DNA of 64,000 nt from Nocardioides piscis (GCF_011300215.1 NZ_CP049866.1:1178001-1242000); one strand, 5' to 3'. Shown: positions 39,781 through 49,032, numbered from the stretch's first letter. Numbers and translations are program-made. Notes: generated from the sequence alone by a model not told the origin.

Positions 39781-41508
39781 TTGCAGTTCGTACGACGAGG
39801 GGTTGCTGCCCTCTGCCTGCTCGCCCTGACTGCTTGCGGGGCCGCCGCCGGCGTGTCCGGCGACGAGGGCCCGCTCGTCCTCACCGCCGACGCGCGCCAG
39901 CAGGCGGACGAGCCGTCGGTGGTCCCCGCGGTGGCTGTCCCCCGCGCGGAGGCGGCCGCCCGGCCCAACATCGTGCTGGTGCTGATGGACGACTTCTCCC
40001 TCGACCTGGTCCAGACGATGCGGTCCATGCGACAGATGCGTCGCCGCGGTGCCGACTACTCCCACGCGTTCGTCGTCGACTCCCTGTGCTGCGTCTCGCG
40101 GGCCAGCCTGTTCACCGGTCAGTACCCGCACCAGACGGGCGTCCGCACCAACACCTCCGGCACCGCTCCCGGGTCGCCGCTGGGTGGCTGGCCGGCCTTC
40201 CAGGGCTATGGCAACCCGGAGCGGGCGTTCAACGTCGCGCTGCAGCAGGCCGGCTACACCACCGGCTTCGTCGGCAAGTACCTCAACGAGTACGAGTGGA
40301 GCCCTGGCCGCGCCGCGCCCCCGGCCCTGCCCGGCTGGTCGGAGCTCAACGTGGTCTTCGGCTCCGCCTACGACGGCTGGGGCTACGCATCGACCTACCT
40401 CAGCGGCGGTCAGCTCCGCATCCGTGAGCACGCCGCACCGCCCGCCTCCGCGTCGCCGGCCGTGCGCGACCGCGCCTATGCCGGCGCCATGATCGAGCGC
40501 ACCGCGCTGAGCTTCATCAAGCGCCACCAGCCCGGCGCGGCGCCATACTTCCTCGAGGTGTCGGCCTACGCCCCGCACAACCGCACCCAGCCCCAGCCGC
40601 ACTACCCCGGCGACCCGGTCTTCCCGCCGATGTTCCGTGACCGCCCGCGGGCCGGCAAGCCCGGCAACTGCGGGCCGGTGGCGTGCGCCGACCTGACCAG
40701 GCGCGACCTGCCCGGCTTCGGCGACGACCGCAGGGACAACCGGCCGCTGACCCGCAAGGGCAAGCCGTCGCGGGCGTGGAACACCCGGCCCAACCCGTTC
40801 CGTGCGGCCGTCAGCATCAACGACCTGCGCACCCGGGCGATGATGGCGCAGTCGGTGGACCGCACCGTCCGCAAGATCCTGCGCGCGGTCGACGACAACA
40901 CCTATGTCGTCTTCACCTCCGACAACGGCTTCCACCTGGGCCAGAACGGGCTCGGCCGCGGCAAGGGCACCGCCTACGACACCGACGTCCACGTCCCGCT
41001 CTATGTCGTCGGCCCCGGGGTCAAGAAGGGCACCCGCGCCGAGCTGACCTCCAACATCGACCTCGCGCCGACCTTCGAGGAGCTGGCCGGACTGACGCCG
41101 CGGCCCTACCGGTTCGGCGCCTCGCTGGTGCCGACCTTCGGCGACCCGACGCTGGTGCGCCGCAACCACGTGTTCATCGAGCACACCGCGCAGGCGCTCA
41201 CCAAGGCCGACCCCGACTCGGCGCTCCGCGGCGACGAGCTCGACCGGATCCCGTCCTATGTCGCCGTCCGCAGCCGCACCGGCGTGCTGATCCGCTACGA
41301 CTTCGACAACGCCGCCGACCGCGTCGTCCATGGCTATGAGTTCTATCCCTACAAGAACCGGGTCTGGGAGAAGACGAACTCCTTCGCAATGCCGCGCTAC
41401 CGGGCGGAGGTGTCCGGGCTGCTGGCCAAGCTCGAGGCCTTCGACGACTGCTCGGGCCAGTCCGGCAGCGACCCGGTGCGCGGCGGCTGTCGGGACATCA
41501 CGCGGTAG
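39781..41508 (+). CDS. Sulfatase-family lipoprotein
   Basis: A 575-residue exported protein of the alkaline-phosphatase-like sulfatase fold. TTG 39781 gives a compact lipoprotein signal (GVAALCLLALTAC, lipid Cys19); GGGGAG lies close upstream. A TTG at 39742 would add 13 residues. The domain opens RPNIVLVLMDDFSLDLVQTM with metal-binding Asp pairs. The modification site is SLCCVSRASLFTGQYPHQTG: Cys103 to Arg107 reads CCVSR, so the Pro of the CxPxR signature is Val. Later metal motifs are TYVVFTSDNGFHLGQNGLGR and GRGKGTAYDTDVHVPLYVVG. Resembles N-acetylglucosamine-6-sulfatase-type enzymes; actual activity uncertain because of the altered motif. Confidence 0.88.
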   Translation: MQFVRRGVAALCLLALTACGAAAGVSGDEGPLVLTADARQQADEPSVVPAVAVPRAEAAARPNIVLVLMDDFSLDLVQTMRSMRQMRRRGADYSHAFVVDSLCCVSRASLFTGQYPHQTGVRTNTSGTAPGSPLGGWPAFQGYGNPERAFNVALQQAGYTTGFVGKYLNEYEWSPGRAAPPALPGWSELNVVFGSAYDGWGYASTYLSGGQLRIREHAAPPASASPAVRDRAYAGAMIERTALSFIKRHQPGAAPYFLEVSAYAPHNRTQPQPHYPGDPVFPPMFRDRPRAGKPGNCGPVACADLTRRDLPGFGDDRRDNRPLTRKGKPSRAWNTRPNPFRAAVSINDLRTRAMMAQSVDRTVRKILRAVDDNTYVVFTSDNGFHLGQNGLGRGKGTAYDTDVHVPLYVVGPGVKKGTRAELTSNIDLAPTFEELAGLTPRPYRFGASLVPTFGDPTLVRRNHVFIEHTAQALTKADPDSALRGDELDRIPSYVAVRSRTGVLIRYDFDNAADRVVHGYEFYPYKNRVWEKTNSFAMPRYRAEVSGLLAKLEAFDDCSGQSGSDPVRGGCRDITR

Positions 41509-41511
41509 GAC

Positions 41512-41517
41512 TAGCGT
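41512..41517 (+). promoter_or_regulatory. -10 box TAGCGT, leaderless start of pabA
   Basis: TAGCGT ends six bases before GTG 41524. The CCTCCT between them is the complement of a Shine-Dalgarno and cannot serve as one. Confidence 0.5.
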
Positions 41518-41523
41518 CCTCCT

Positions 41524-42084
41524 GTGCCGCCGGACGTCATCGTGGTCGACCACCACGACTCCTACACCTACAACCTCGTCCACCTGGTCGCGGCCGTCAC
41601 CGGTGTCCTGCCCCGAGTGGTCCAGCACGACGCGGTGACCGCGAGCGAGGTGCTGGCCCACTCGCACGTCGTCCTCTCGCCCGGCCCGGGGCACCCGTCG
41701 GTGCCAGTCGACTTCGCGGTCGGCACCGAGGTGCTGCTCGCCGGCACGGTGCCGGTGCTGGGGGTGTGCCTCGGGATGCAGGGCCTCGTCACGGCGTACG
41801 GCGGTGTCGTCGACCGGGTGCCGCCCGCGCACGGCGACGTGGCGAGCGTGCGCCACGACGGAGCCGGCGTCTTCGCAGGCCTGCCGGACCCGTTCGAGGC
41901 GGTCCGCTACCACTCCCTGGCCGCGGTGTCCCTCCCGCCGGCCCTGGTGGCGACCGCCTGGGCCGACGACGGGGTCGTGATGGGGGTGCGGCACCGGTCG
42001 CTGCCGCTCGAGGGCGTGCAGTTCCACCCCGAGTCGGTCCTGTCCGCCCACGGCGCCGCCCTGATCGAGAACTTCCTCGCGTGA
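41524..42084 (+). CDS. pabA: Aminodeoxychorismate/anthranilate synthase glutamine amidotransferase
   Basis: A 186-residue class I amidotransferase. VIVVDHHDSYTYNLVHLVAA is the N-terminus. HVVLSPGPGHPS is the oxyanion/glutamine loop, PVLGVCLGMQGLVTAYGG holds the nucleophile Cys, and LEGVQFHPESVLSAHGAALI holds the His and Glu of the triad. It supplies ammonia to the synthase subunit encoded next, with which it overlaps by GTGA. Probably folate (p-aminobenzoate) synthesis, although anthranilate cannot be excluded. Confidence 0.9.
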   Translation: MPPDVIVVDHHDSYTYNLVHLVAAVTGVLPRVVQHDAVTASEVLAHSHVVLSPGPGHPSVPVDFAVGTEVLLAGTVPVLGVCLGMQGLVTAYGGVVDRVPPAHGDVASVRHDGAGVFAGLPDPFEAVRYHSLAAVSLPPALVATAWADDGVVMGVRHRSLPLEGVQFHPESVLSAHGAALIENFLA

Positions 42085-43325
42085 GCGACCCCACCGCCTT
42101 CTTCGCCGCCGTCGCTGCCGAGCACCCCCGTTGCTTCTGGCTCGACGGGGGCGGTGCCCGCGAGTGGTCGGGGCGCCGCTCGCTCATCGGCTGGCTCGAC
42201 GACGACGACGTCTCGCTGACCTATGACGCGGCCCGTCGGGAGGTCACCCGGCACACCGGCGGCGGCTCCGAGGTCGTCGGCGACGACATCTTCGCCGTCC
42301 TCGAAGCCGCGATGGCGCCCGGCGAGCAGTGGTTCGGCTACTTCGGCTATGCCTGCCGCCCCGACCTCCCCGCCCGGCCCGACCCCGCCCTGCCCGACGC
42401 CGTGTGGATGCGCGCCAGCCAGGTGCGGGTGTTCGAGCACGCGGAGGGCGTTTCAGGCCCCACCAGCCAGACTCGCCGACACAGTGGCCGTGCGACGGGC
42501 ACCACGGCGCCCGCGGAGTATGCCGAAGCGTTCGCCGCCGTCCAGGAGCAGCTCCACGCCGGCAACTCCTACGAGGTCAACCTCACCTACCGGCTGGGGG
42601 TGACCTCCGGCGTCGAACCGGCCAGCACCTACCTCGCGCTGCGCGACAGCAACCCAGCGCCATACGCAGGCTTCCTCCAGCACGACGTGGCCGGGCACCG
42701 GGCCTGGCTGCTGAGCTCGAGCCCGGAGCGATATGCCCTGGTCGGGCCGGACCGCACGATCGAGACGAAGCCGATCAAGGGCACGACACCGCGCGGTGAG
42801 ACCCCGGCCGAGGACGACGCGCTGCGCGAGCGGCTGGCGAGCGACCCCAAGACCCGTGCCGAGAACCTGATGATCCTCGACCTGCTGCGCAACGACCTGT
42901 CGATGGTGTGCGAGGTCGGCTCGGTGGAGGTGCCGGCGCTGATGCAGGTCGAGTCGTATGCCTCGGTGCACCAGCTGGTCTCGACCGTGCGCGGTCGACT
43001 CCGCGACGACGTCTCGACCCTGGCGGCCCTGCGGGCGCTGTTCCCCGCGGGTTCGATGACGGGCGCGCCCAAGCTGCGGACGATGTCGATCATCGACGAG
43101 GTGGAGTCGTCACCCAGGGGGGCCTATGCCGGCGCCTTCGGCTGGATCAGCGGGGACGGGCCCGCCGACCTCGGCGTGGTGATCCGGTCGGTGGTCACCG
43201 CCGGCGACGGCGAGTGGTCCCTGGGGACCGGTGGCGGGATCACGGTCAGGTCCGACGTCGACGAGGAGTGGGCCGAGTCGTGCTGGAAGGCCGAACGGCT
43301 GCTGTCGGTGCTCGAGCCCGACTGA
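42081..43325 (+). CDS. pabB: Aminodeoxychorismate synthase component I-like
   Basis: A 414-residue chorismate-binding enzyme. The short N-terminal region (CFWLDGGGAREWSGRRSLIG, QWFGYFGYACRPDLPARP) is typical of actinobacterial PabB. The catalytic domain has EQLHAGNSYEVNLTYRLGV, LLSSSPERYALVGPDRTIET, KPIKGTTPRGETP, AENLMILDLLRNDLSMVCEV, LRALFPAGSMTGAPKLRTMS and AYAGAFGWISGDGPADLGVV. The PIKGT motif in place of PIAGT marks the PabB-type branch. Overlap with pabA indicates a functional pair. A charged linker (GPTSQTRRHSGRATGTT) is unusually long. Confidence 0.9.
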   Translation: MSDPTAFFAAVAAEHPRCFWLDGGGAREWSGRRSLIGWLDDDDVSLTYDAARREVTRHTGGGSEVVGDDIFAVLEAAMAPGEQWFGYFGYACRPDLPARPDPALPDAVWMRASQVRVFEHAEGVSGPTSQTRRHSGRATGTTAPAEYAEAFAAVQEQLHAGNSYEVNLTYRLGVTSGVEPASTYLALRDSNPAPYAGFLQHDVAGHRAWLLSSSPERYALVGPDRTIETKPIKGTTPRGETPAEDDALRERLASDPKTRAENLMILDLLRNDLSMVCEVGSVEVPALMQVESYASVHQLVSTVRGRLRDDVSTLAALRALFPAGSMTGAPKLRTMSIIDEVESSPRGAYAGAFGWISGDGPADLGVVIRSVVTAGDGEWSLGTGGGITVRSDVDEEWAESCWKAERLLSVLEPD

Positions 43326-43332
43326 GTGCGGA

Positions 43333-44729
43333 TCAGGCCGGGTGCTCAGCCGGGACGCCCGGGATCCACAGCGACATCCGGGTCCCGCCGCCGGGCGCCT
43401 CGCCGACCACGATCCGGCCGCCGTGCTGGTCGACGACCTGGCGCACGATCGCCAGCCCGAGCCCCGACCCGGGCATCGAGCGGGACTCCTCCGATCGCCA
43501 GAACCGCTCGAACACGTGCGCCTCGTCGGCCGGCTTGATGCCCGGTCCCTGGTCGTCGACGGTCAGCACCCCGGAGACGAGCCGCACGGTGATCCGGCCA
43601 TCGGCCGGGCTCCACTTCGCGGCGTTGTCGAGCAGGTTGGTGATCGCGCGCTCCAGCGCGGTCGCGTCACCCTGGGCGGCCCACGGCTCGAGGCGTACGT
43701 CGAAGTCGACCCCGGCGGCGCGACGGCGCACCCGGGTGACGGCGCGCTCGGTGACCTCAGCGAGGTCGAGGGCGCCGACCGCGGTCTCGGGGTGGTCCTC
43801 GCGCGCCAGCACCACGAGGTCGCCGACGAGCGTGGTCAGCTCCTCGATCTGGCCGCGGACGTCGTCGAGCAGCTCGCGACGGGCGGCCTCGGGCAGGTCG
43901 GCCGAGCCGTCGGAGGACGCCTGGGCCAGCAGGTCGAGGTTGGTGCGCAACGAGGTCAGGGGGGTGCGCAGCTCGTGGCTGGCATCGGCCACGAGACGAC
44001 GCTGCCGGTCGCGGGACGCGGACAGGGCCCCCAGCATCTGGTTGAAGGCGGTGGCGAGCCTCGCGACCTCGTCGTCGCCCTCGACGCGCAGCGGCGTGAG
44101 GTCCTCGGTGACTGCGATCTTCTCCACCGAGCTGGTGAGCCGCCGGACCGGTCGCAGCCCGTTGGTCGCGACGGCCCAGCCGGCCAGGGCGGCGGCGAGG
44201 ACGCCGAGCCCACCCGAGACGAGCATGACGGTGCCGAGCTTGGTCAGGATCAGGTCCTGGGACTCCAGCGACTGGGCCAGCACCAGCGCCTGCCCGCTCC
44301 CGGCGGGCACCGTCGCGACGCGATAGCGGGCGCCCTCGTCGTCGCTGAGGGTGCGGATGGAGGACCTCGACTTGCCGGCGGCGACGTCGAGCTCGGGTCT
44401 GCCCAGCTCGAAGGTCGGCACGCTGTCGGCCGAGATCAGACCCCGCGCTCGAGGTTGATGAAGATGACCCGGACGTCGGCGGCGCCCAGCATCCAGGCCG
44501 GAGCGCCCTGGACGGTCACCTCGGACAGCGCGGTCGAGCCGGCGGCCTTGTCGGCGCGGTTGAGCAGCGACTCGTCGAGGGTGGCCTGCATCTGGTGGCG
44601 CATCACCATGAAGGCGCCGAACGCCATCACCGCGATCGAGGCGCCGACCGCCATCGTGGTCAGCAGGGCGACCCGCGAGGCCAGCGACCGGCGGTAGTGC
44701 CAGCGCCGGGCGGCCCAGCTCACCGGCAT
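43333..44729 (-). CDS. mprB: MprB-like sensor histidine kinase, frameshifted
   Basis: About 465 residues after correction. The N-terminal membrane helix (SRVALLTTMAVGASIAVMAF) and the start of the extracytoplasmic domain are in one frame up to VIFINLERG. After the four-base run 44441-44444 the protein continues in another frame as LISADSVPTFELGRPELDV. One added base restores it. Then a second helix (TVMLVSGGLGVLAAALAGWA), HAMP, dimerisation box DASHELRTPLTSLRTNLDLL with the phospho-His, N box ERAITNLLDNAAKWSP and G boxes DQGPGI and GSGLGLAI. It forms a pair with the MprA-like regulator upstream (62-base gap). Its stop lies eight bases from the convergent pabB stop. Confidence 0.85.
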
Positions 44730-44790
44730 GCTCGCCTCGCTCCGTGCGCGCACCGGGCACAGGTCACGGTGTCGTGGACGACTCGCTCGC

Positions 44791-45480
<690 letters not shown>

Positions 45481-45486
45481 GACCCA

Positions 45487-45492
45487 AGGATG
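45487..45492 (-). promoter_or_regulatory. -10-like CATCCT, leaderless start of mprA
   Basis: Reads CATCCT on the minus strand, six bases before GTG 45480. Confidence 0.4.
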
Positions 45493-45575
45493 CCAGCCGC
45501 GCCTGAGGGTGGGCTGAGGGCGAGTCCGAGACCCACGGGCGTGCTGGGTGTGCGCCGGTCGCGGCCACCCACTCT

Positions 45576-45598
45576 CCCGGGGCAAGACGCTCCCCGGG
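45576..45598. terminator. GC stem-loop in the mprA / GAF-ANTAR gap
   Basis: CCCGGGG (45576-45582) pairs perfectly with CCCCGGG (45592-45598) around a nine-base loop. No T-run. It lies in a 319-base gap that otherwise holds only an ANTAR relic. Confidence 0.3.
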
Positions 45599-45631
45599 GC
45601 TCGCGTCGAAGGGCTGTCGCGTGTCCGGTGA

Positions 45632-45781
45632 CGCGCTCAGGGACGCATTGGCGTTCGCGTCCCAGGCAGCGAGGAGCGCGCATTCGCCTACCTGACGCGT
45701 GCCTCGTCCCACGCCAACATCAAGCTGAGGGACGTGGCCGCGGGGATCGTCGACGACTTCGTCGCACGCGTGGACTCCTGA
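45632..45781 (+). pseudogene. Relic of an ANTAR-domain protein (C-terminal 49 residues)
   Basis: The frame after TGA 45629-45631 reads [20 protein letters not shown] and then LTRASSHANIKLRDVAAGIV, ending DDFVARVDS and TGA. AQG, the AF-LTRAS helix and NIKLRDVA are the core of the ANTAR RNA-binding domain. No start codon, GAF domain or ribosome site is found upstream, and the frame is closed by TGA exactly where the ANTAR N-terminal helix should be. It lies head-on against two intact GAF-ANTAR genes and is probably a decayed third member. Confidence 0.7.
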
Positions 45782-45799
45782 CCCTCGAGCAACGAGGCC

Positions 45800-46501
45800 T
45801 CACAGCTGCTCGCCCGAGCGGGCGTGACGGAGCACGGCGCGCGCTGCCTCGCTGAGGGTGAGGCCCTGCTCGTCGGCGATCGTGAGCAGTGCGTGATAGG
45901 CGTCGGCTATCTCCAGGCTGCGCTGCCAGGCCAGCACTCCCTTGGCCTGCTCGACCGTGCTGCGCGTCGCCAGGACCTCCTGGAGCCGGCTGGTCGTCTC
46001 CGGGGTCGAGAGCGGGCGCACCTGGACGGTGGCCAGGGTGAGGATGTCGGCGAAGGCCTGGAGCAGCACCTGGTCCACCGGCTGGGGCGCGGGCTCCTTC
46101 CAGAACAGGTTGAGCCCGCCGAGAGCGGTGCCGTCCCACGTCATCGGCACGGCATGGCCGCAGGTGTAGCCGGCGGCGACCAGCGGTCGTGCGAAGCCGG
46201 GCCAGCGGGTCGTGGCCTCGTCCACGTCGGCGAACGAGACACTGCGGTGCTCGCGCACCGCCTCCACGCACGGCCCCTCGGTGGCGCCGGCCTGGTAGGC
46301 CTCGAGGTCAGCGAGCCGGTGCGAGGTCGCGGCCAGGACCTCGAAGTCGGTGCCGCCGCCGACCAGCACCCCGCCGGCGTCCGCGCCGACACTGGCGCAG
46401 GCCTCGACGATCCCGGCGGTGATGATGCCGATCGGGTCGTGTTCGCTCACCAGCAGCCCGGAGAGGCGTGCGAGCCCGGTGATCCCCCTGTGCTCAGTCA
46501 T
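45800..46501 (-). CDS. GAF-ANTAR transcription antitermination regulator
   Basis: A 233-residue protein. The GAF sensor domain covers residues ~10-155 (EGPCVEAVREHRSVSFADVD, WPGFARPLVAAGYTCGHAVP, GLNLFWKEPAPQPVDQVLLQ). The ANTAR domain is at the C-terminus (LATRSTVEQAKGVLAWQRSL, DAYHALLTIADEQGLTLSEA and ARAVLRHA). ANTAR proteins bind paired RNA hairpins and suppress termination. It overlaps the upstream GAF-ANTAR gene by eight bases and is very probably co-expressed. The ANTAR alanine/aromatic positions look intact. Confidence 0.9.
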   Translation of the reverse strand: MTEHRGITGLARLSGLLVSEHDPIGIITAGIVEACASVGADAGGVLVGGGTDFEVLAATSHRLADLEAYQAGATEGPCVEAVREHRSVSFADVDEATTRWPGFARPLVAAGYTCGHAVPMTWDGTALGGLNLFWKEPAPQPVDQVLLQAFADILTLATVQVRPLSTPETTSRLQEVLATRSTVEQAKGVLAWQRSLEIADAYHALLTIADEQGLTLSEAARAVLRHARSGEQL

Positions 46502-47207
46502 CGTCGCTCCCTGGCTGATGGAACCGGATCGTGTGGTCGAGGACGTGGGTCGCCACGTCGTCCAAGGTCGTGTCGCCGGCGTAGGCATGCGCCTTCAGCA
46601 CGGCCAGGGCGTCGTCGATGCCGAGGCCCAGCTGCGCCACCACCATCCCCGTCGCCTGGTGGACCTTGGCCCGGGACGACCACGGTCCGCGGTCCAGGTC
46701 GTCCTCGACCGCCTGCGGGTCACGGATGAGAGCGGCCCCCGTCGCCGATGCAAGCCGCAGCAGGGTGTCCCGGTCCAGCGCGAGCGGCTGCGCGGTGTGC
46801 TCGACCTGATAGAGCGTCATGACTCCGAAGGGCCGATCTGCGGGCAGCATCGGGACGGCGTGCACGGTGAGGGGCCCGGCCACCTCGACGGCGGCCTCGG
46901 CGAAGCCCGGCCACCGCTGCGCACCGAAGGTGCCCAGGGCACACACGGTCACCTGCCTGTCGATCACAGCGGAGAGCCCCGGTCCCTCGCCCATCACGTC
47001 CTGCAGGTCCTCCAACCGGGCGGACACGGCGTCGGTCGCGCAGAGCGTCACCCGGTCGGACTGGGCATAGACGACGGTGAGCGCGGCGGCGTCGGCACCG
47101 GCCAGGTCACGAGAGGCCAGGCACAAGCGCTCGCTGAGAGCATCGGTCGCGGGGGTGGTGGCGATGGCGCGCGCGAGCCTGACGAGCAGGTCGTCGGGGT
47201 TCGACAC
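46494..47207 (-). CDS. GAF-ANTAR transcription antitermination regulator (upstream partner)
   Basis: A 237-residue protein. The GAF domain is DALSERLCLASRDLAGADAA, DVMGEGPGLSAVIDRQVTVC, WPGFAEAAVEVAGPLTVHAV, GVMTLYQVEHTAQPLALDRD. The ANTAR domain is VHQATGMVVAQLGLGIDDAL, then AVLKAHAYAGDTTLDDVATH. GTG 47207 has GAGGAG six bases upstream; an ATG at 47243 would add 12 residues. It is a paralogue of the overlapping downstream gene, but its GAF core differs, so the pair may sense different ligands or form heterodimers. Confidence 0.9.
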   Translation of the reverse strand: MSNPDDLLVRLARAIATTPATDALSERLCLASRDLAGADAAALTVVYAQSDRVTLCATDAVSARLEDLQDVMGEGPGLSAVIDRQVTVCALGTFGAQRWPGFAEAAVEVAGPLTVHAVPMLPADRPFGVMTLYQVEHTAQPLALDRDTLLRLASATGAALIRDPQAVEDDLDRGPWSSRAKVHQATGMVVAQLGLGIDDALAVLKAHAYAGDTTLDDVATHVLDHTIRFHQPGSDDD

Positions 47208-47276
47208 AGCGCACTCCTCACCGGGATCCGAGCCCTCCACCATAGCCCGGTCGCGGGCCTCACGGGTGGTGCGCTG

Positions 47277-48146
47277 CTAGGAGTAGCGGCCGGCTGCCGC
47301 CGCGGCGCGGGCACCGAACGAACCACCGAACATGCACGCATGCACGAGCAGCGGGAACAGCTGGTGGAGACCCAGGCGGTCCTCCCAGCCCTCGGCCAGC
47401 GGGGTGACCTCCTCGTAGGCCTGCACGACCCGCGGGAGGTGGGGCAGGCCGAAGAGGTGCAGCATCGCAATGTCGACCTCGCGATGACCGCCGTAGGCCG
47501 CCGGGTCGATGACGTGGACGGCCCCGTCGAGCCCCCACAGGCAGTTGCCGTTCCACAGGTCCCCGTGCAACCGGGCCGGCGGCTCCTCCGGGAGCAGGCC
47601 CGGCAGCCGACCGATCACCGACTCGATCGTGGTGGCCTCGTCGTCGGTGACGGCACCGCGGTCCCGCGCCAGCTTGAGATAGGGCAGCAGGCGGCGTACG
47701 GCATAGAACTCCGCCCAGGTGGCGGCCGGCTTGTTGGGCAGGGGGAGCTTGCCGATGAAGCCGTCGTGGGCGGCGCCGTATGTCGATGCGCCGGCCCGGT
47801 GGGTCGCGGCGAGCGCCTGCCCGAACCCGATCGCGGTCTCGACGTGCGTCTTGGACGACGGCTCGACCCAGGCCAGGATCACGCAGTCGGCTGCGGCCGC
47901 GAGGACCTCGGGGACTCGCACGCCACCGGTGGCCGAGGCCTCCGCCAGCCAGCGCAGACCGGCCGCCTCCGCCTCGAAGAATCCGTCCGGGGCGTGCGAG
48001 AGCGTCTTCATCAGCGCCATCTGGCCGCTGGAGAGACGCAGTCGGGTGGCCGTGGCGATGTCACCACCGGCGACGGGCGCCGTGGACACGACGGCGAGGC
48101 CGAGGAGCTCCTCGGCCCGCCTGGCGACCAGCGGCTGGCGGGTCAT
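47277..48146 (-). CDS. Fructosamine kinase family protein
   Basis: A 289-residue kinase of the aminoglycoside phosphotransferase fold. The N-terminal lobe has APVAGGDIATATRLRLSSGQ and the Lys in MALMKTLSHAPDGFFEAEAA. The family motif is FIGKLPLPNKPAATWAEFYA. The catalytic loop is ARLHGDLWNGNCLWGLDG with the Asp, and the metal site is VHVIDPAAYGGHREVDIAML. It would phosphorylate ketosamines formed by glycation, a protein-repair role. ATG overlaps the phosphatase stop (ATGA). In this pairing a protein-tyrosine-phosphatase-like gene is often linked to fructosamine kinase in bacteria (recall). Confidence 0.93.
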   Translation of the reverse strand: MTRQPLVARRAEELLGLAVVSTAPVAGGDIATATRLRLSSGQMALMKTLSHAPDGFFEAEAAGLRWLAEASATGGVRVPEVLAAAADCVILAWVEPSSKTHVETAIGFGQALAATHRAGASTYGAAHDGFIGKLPLPNKPAATWAEFYAVRRLLPYLKLARDRGAVTDDEATTIESVIGRLPGLLPEEPPARLHGDLWNGNCLWGLDGAVHVIDPAAYGGHREVDIAMLHLFGLPHLPRVVQAYEEVTPLAEGWEDRLGLHQLFPLLVHACMFGGSFGARAAAAAGRYS

Positions 48147-48646
48147 CGGCCTGCGAGGGCTCGCTCGATGTGGGGGACCAGGGCCCGGCACGTGCGCTCG
48201 ATCATGTCCAACACCTCCTCGAAACCGTCTCCGCCACCGTAGTAGGGGTCTGGTACTTCCACACCCGGCGTCTCGGGGTCGAAGTCCCCGAACAGCCGGA
48301 CGCGGTCTGCGCCACCGAGGCGGACGAGGTCGTCGTGATGGCCCCGGTCCATGGCGAGGAGCACGTCGTCGCGCTCGAACCAGCCGGGCCCGACCTGCTG
48401 GGCGCGGTGGCGCTCGGGGTCGTAGCCGCGGTCCGACAGCGCGACGGCGGAGCGGGGGTCCATCGGGTTGCCGACGTGCCAGTCACCGATCCCGCCGGAG
48501 ACCACCTCGACCCGGTCACCGAGGTCGTGCTCGCCGAGCAGGTGCTCGAGCACGACGTCGGCGCTCGGTGAGCGACAGATGTTGCCCGAGCAGATGAAGG
48601 CGATCCGGTAGCGCCCAGGGAGCCGGGCCGCGGGAAGAGTGGTCAA
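48143..48646 (-). CDS. Low-molecular-weight protein-tyrosine phosphatase
   Basis: A 167-residue phosphatase. The P-loop CSGNICRSPSADVVLEHLLG begins near residue 19 with the CX5R motif. The general-acid Asp is in VPDPYYGGGDGFEEVLDMIE. GVEVPDP and the C-terminal helix are family-typical. The start is TTG 48646, overlapping the stop of the upstream membrane-protein gene (TTGA) with AAGGA just before it; no better start is in frame. Substrate may be phosphotyrosine protein or a ketosamine phosphate, given the kinase that follows it. Confidence 0.9.
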   Translation of the reverse strand: MTTLPAARLPGRYRIAFICSGNICRSPSADVVLEHLLGEHDLGDRVEVVSGGIGDWHVGNPMDPRSAVALSDRGYDPERHRAQQVGPGWFERDDVLLAMDRGHHDDLVRLGGADRVRLFGDFDPETPGVEVPDPYYGGGDGFEEVLDMIERTCRALVPHIERALAGR

Positions 48647-49032
48647 TCCTTGCCCGCCACGGTCTGGACGGCGAGGGTGACGGCCGAGATGATGAGCGCC
48701 CCGAAGATGGCGCTGAGGAAGTCGTCGACGTGGAAGCCGAGGTCGGCCTGTCCGGCGATCCAGGCCGTGATCACCAGCATCGTGGCGTTGATGATCACCA
48801 GGAACGCCCCCAGGGTGATGATCACGAACGGCCAGCTGAGGAACTTGGTCACGGGCTTCAGCACGGCCGAGACGAGCCCCAGGATCGCGGCGACGGCCAG
48901 CACGGACGGGAACTTCTCGCGGACCTCGAGCTCGCCTCCCCCGACGGGACCGTCGAAGGCGATGCCCTGCAGCAGCCACGCGGCTGCTGCCAGCCCGAGG
49001 AAGTGGGTCATGACATAGATGACGATCCGCAT
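48643..49032 (-). CDS. Phage-holin superfamily IV (PF04020-type) membrane protein
   Basis: A 129-residue protein with four membrane segments: IVIYVMTHFLGLAAAAWLLQ, SVLAVAAILGLVSAVLKPVT, FLSWPFVIITLGAFLVIINA with MLVITAWIAG, and FLSAIFGALIISAVTLAVQT. LKPVTKFLSWPFVIITLG is the conserved core of the YvlD-like family. These are chromosomal membrane proteins and not evidence of a prophage. Divergent from the aminotransferase gene; TAGGCT lies seven bases before ATG, so it is probably leaderless. Confidence 0.9.
   Translation of the reverse strand: MRIVIYVMTHFLGLAAAAWLLQGIAFDGPVGGGELEVREKFPSVLAVAAILGLVSAVLKPVTKFLSWPFVIITLGAFLVIINATMLVITAWIAGQADLGFHVDDFLSAIFGALIISAVTLAVQTVAGKD

Noticed and set aside
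48643..49032. Prophage, because of a holin-family hit
   Set aside because: The family is mostly chromosomal YvlD-like membrane proteins, and all neighbours are housekeeping genes with no phage genes.
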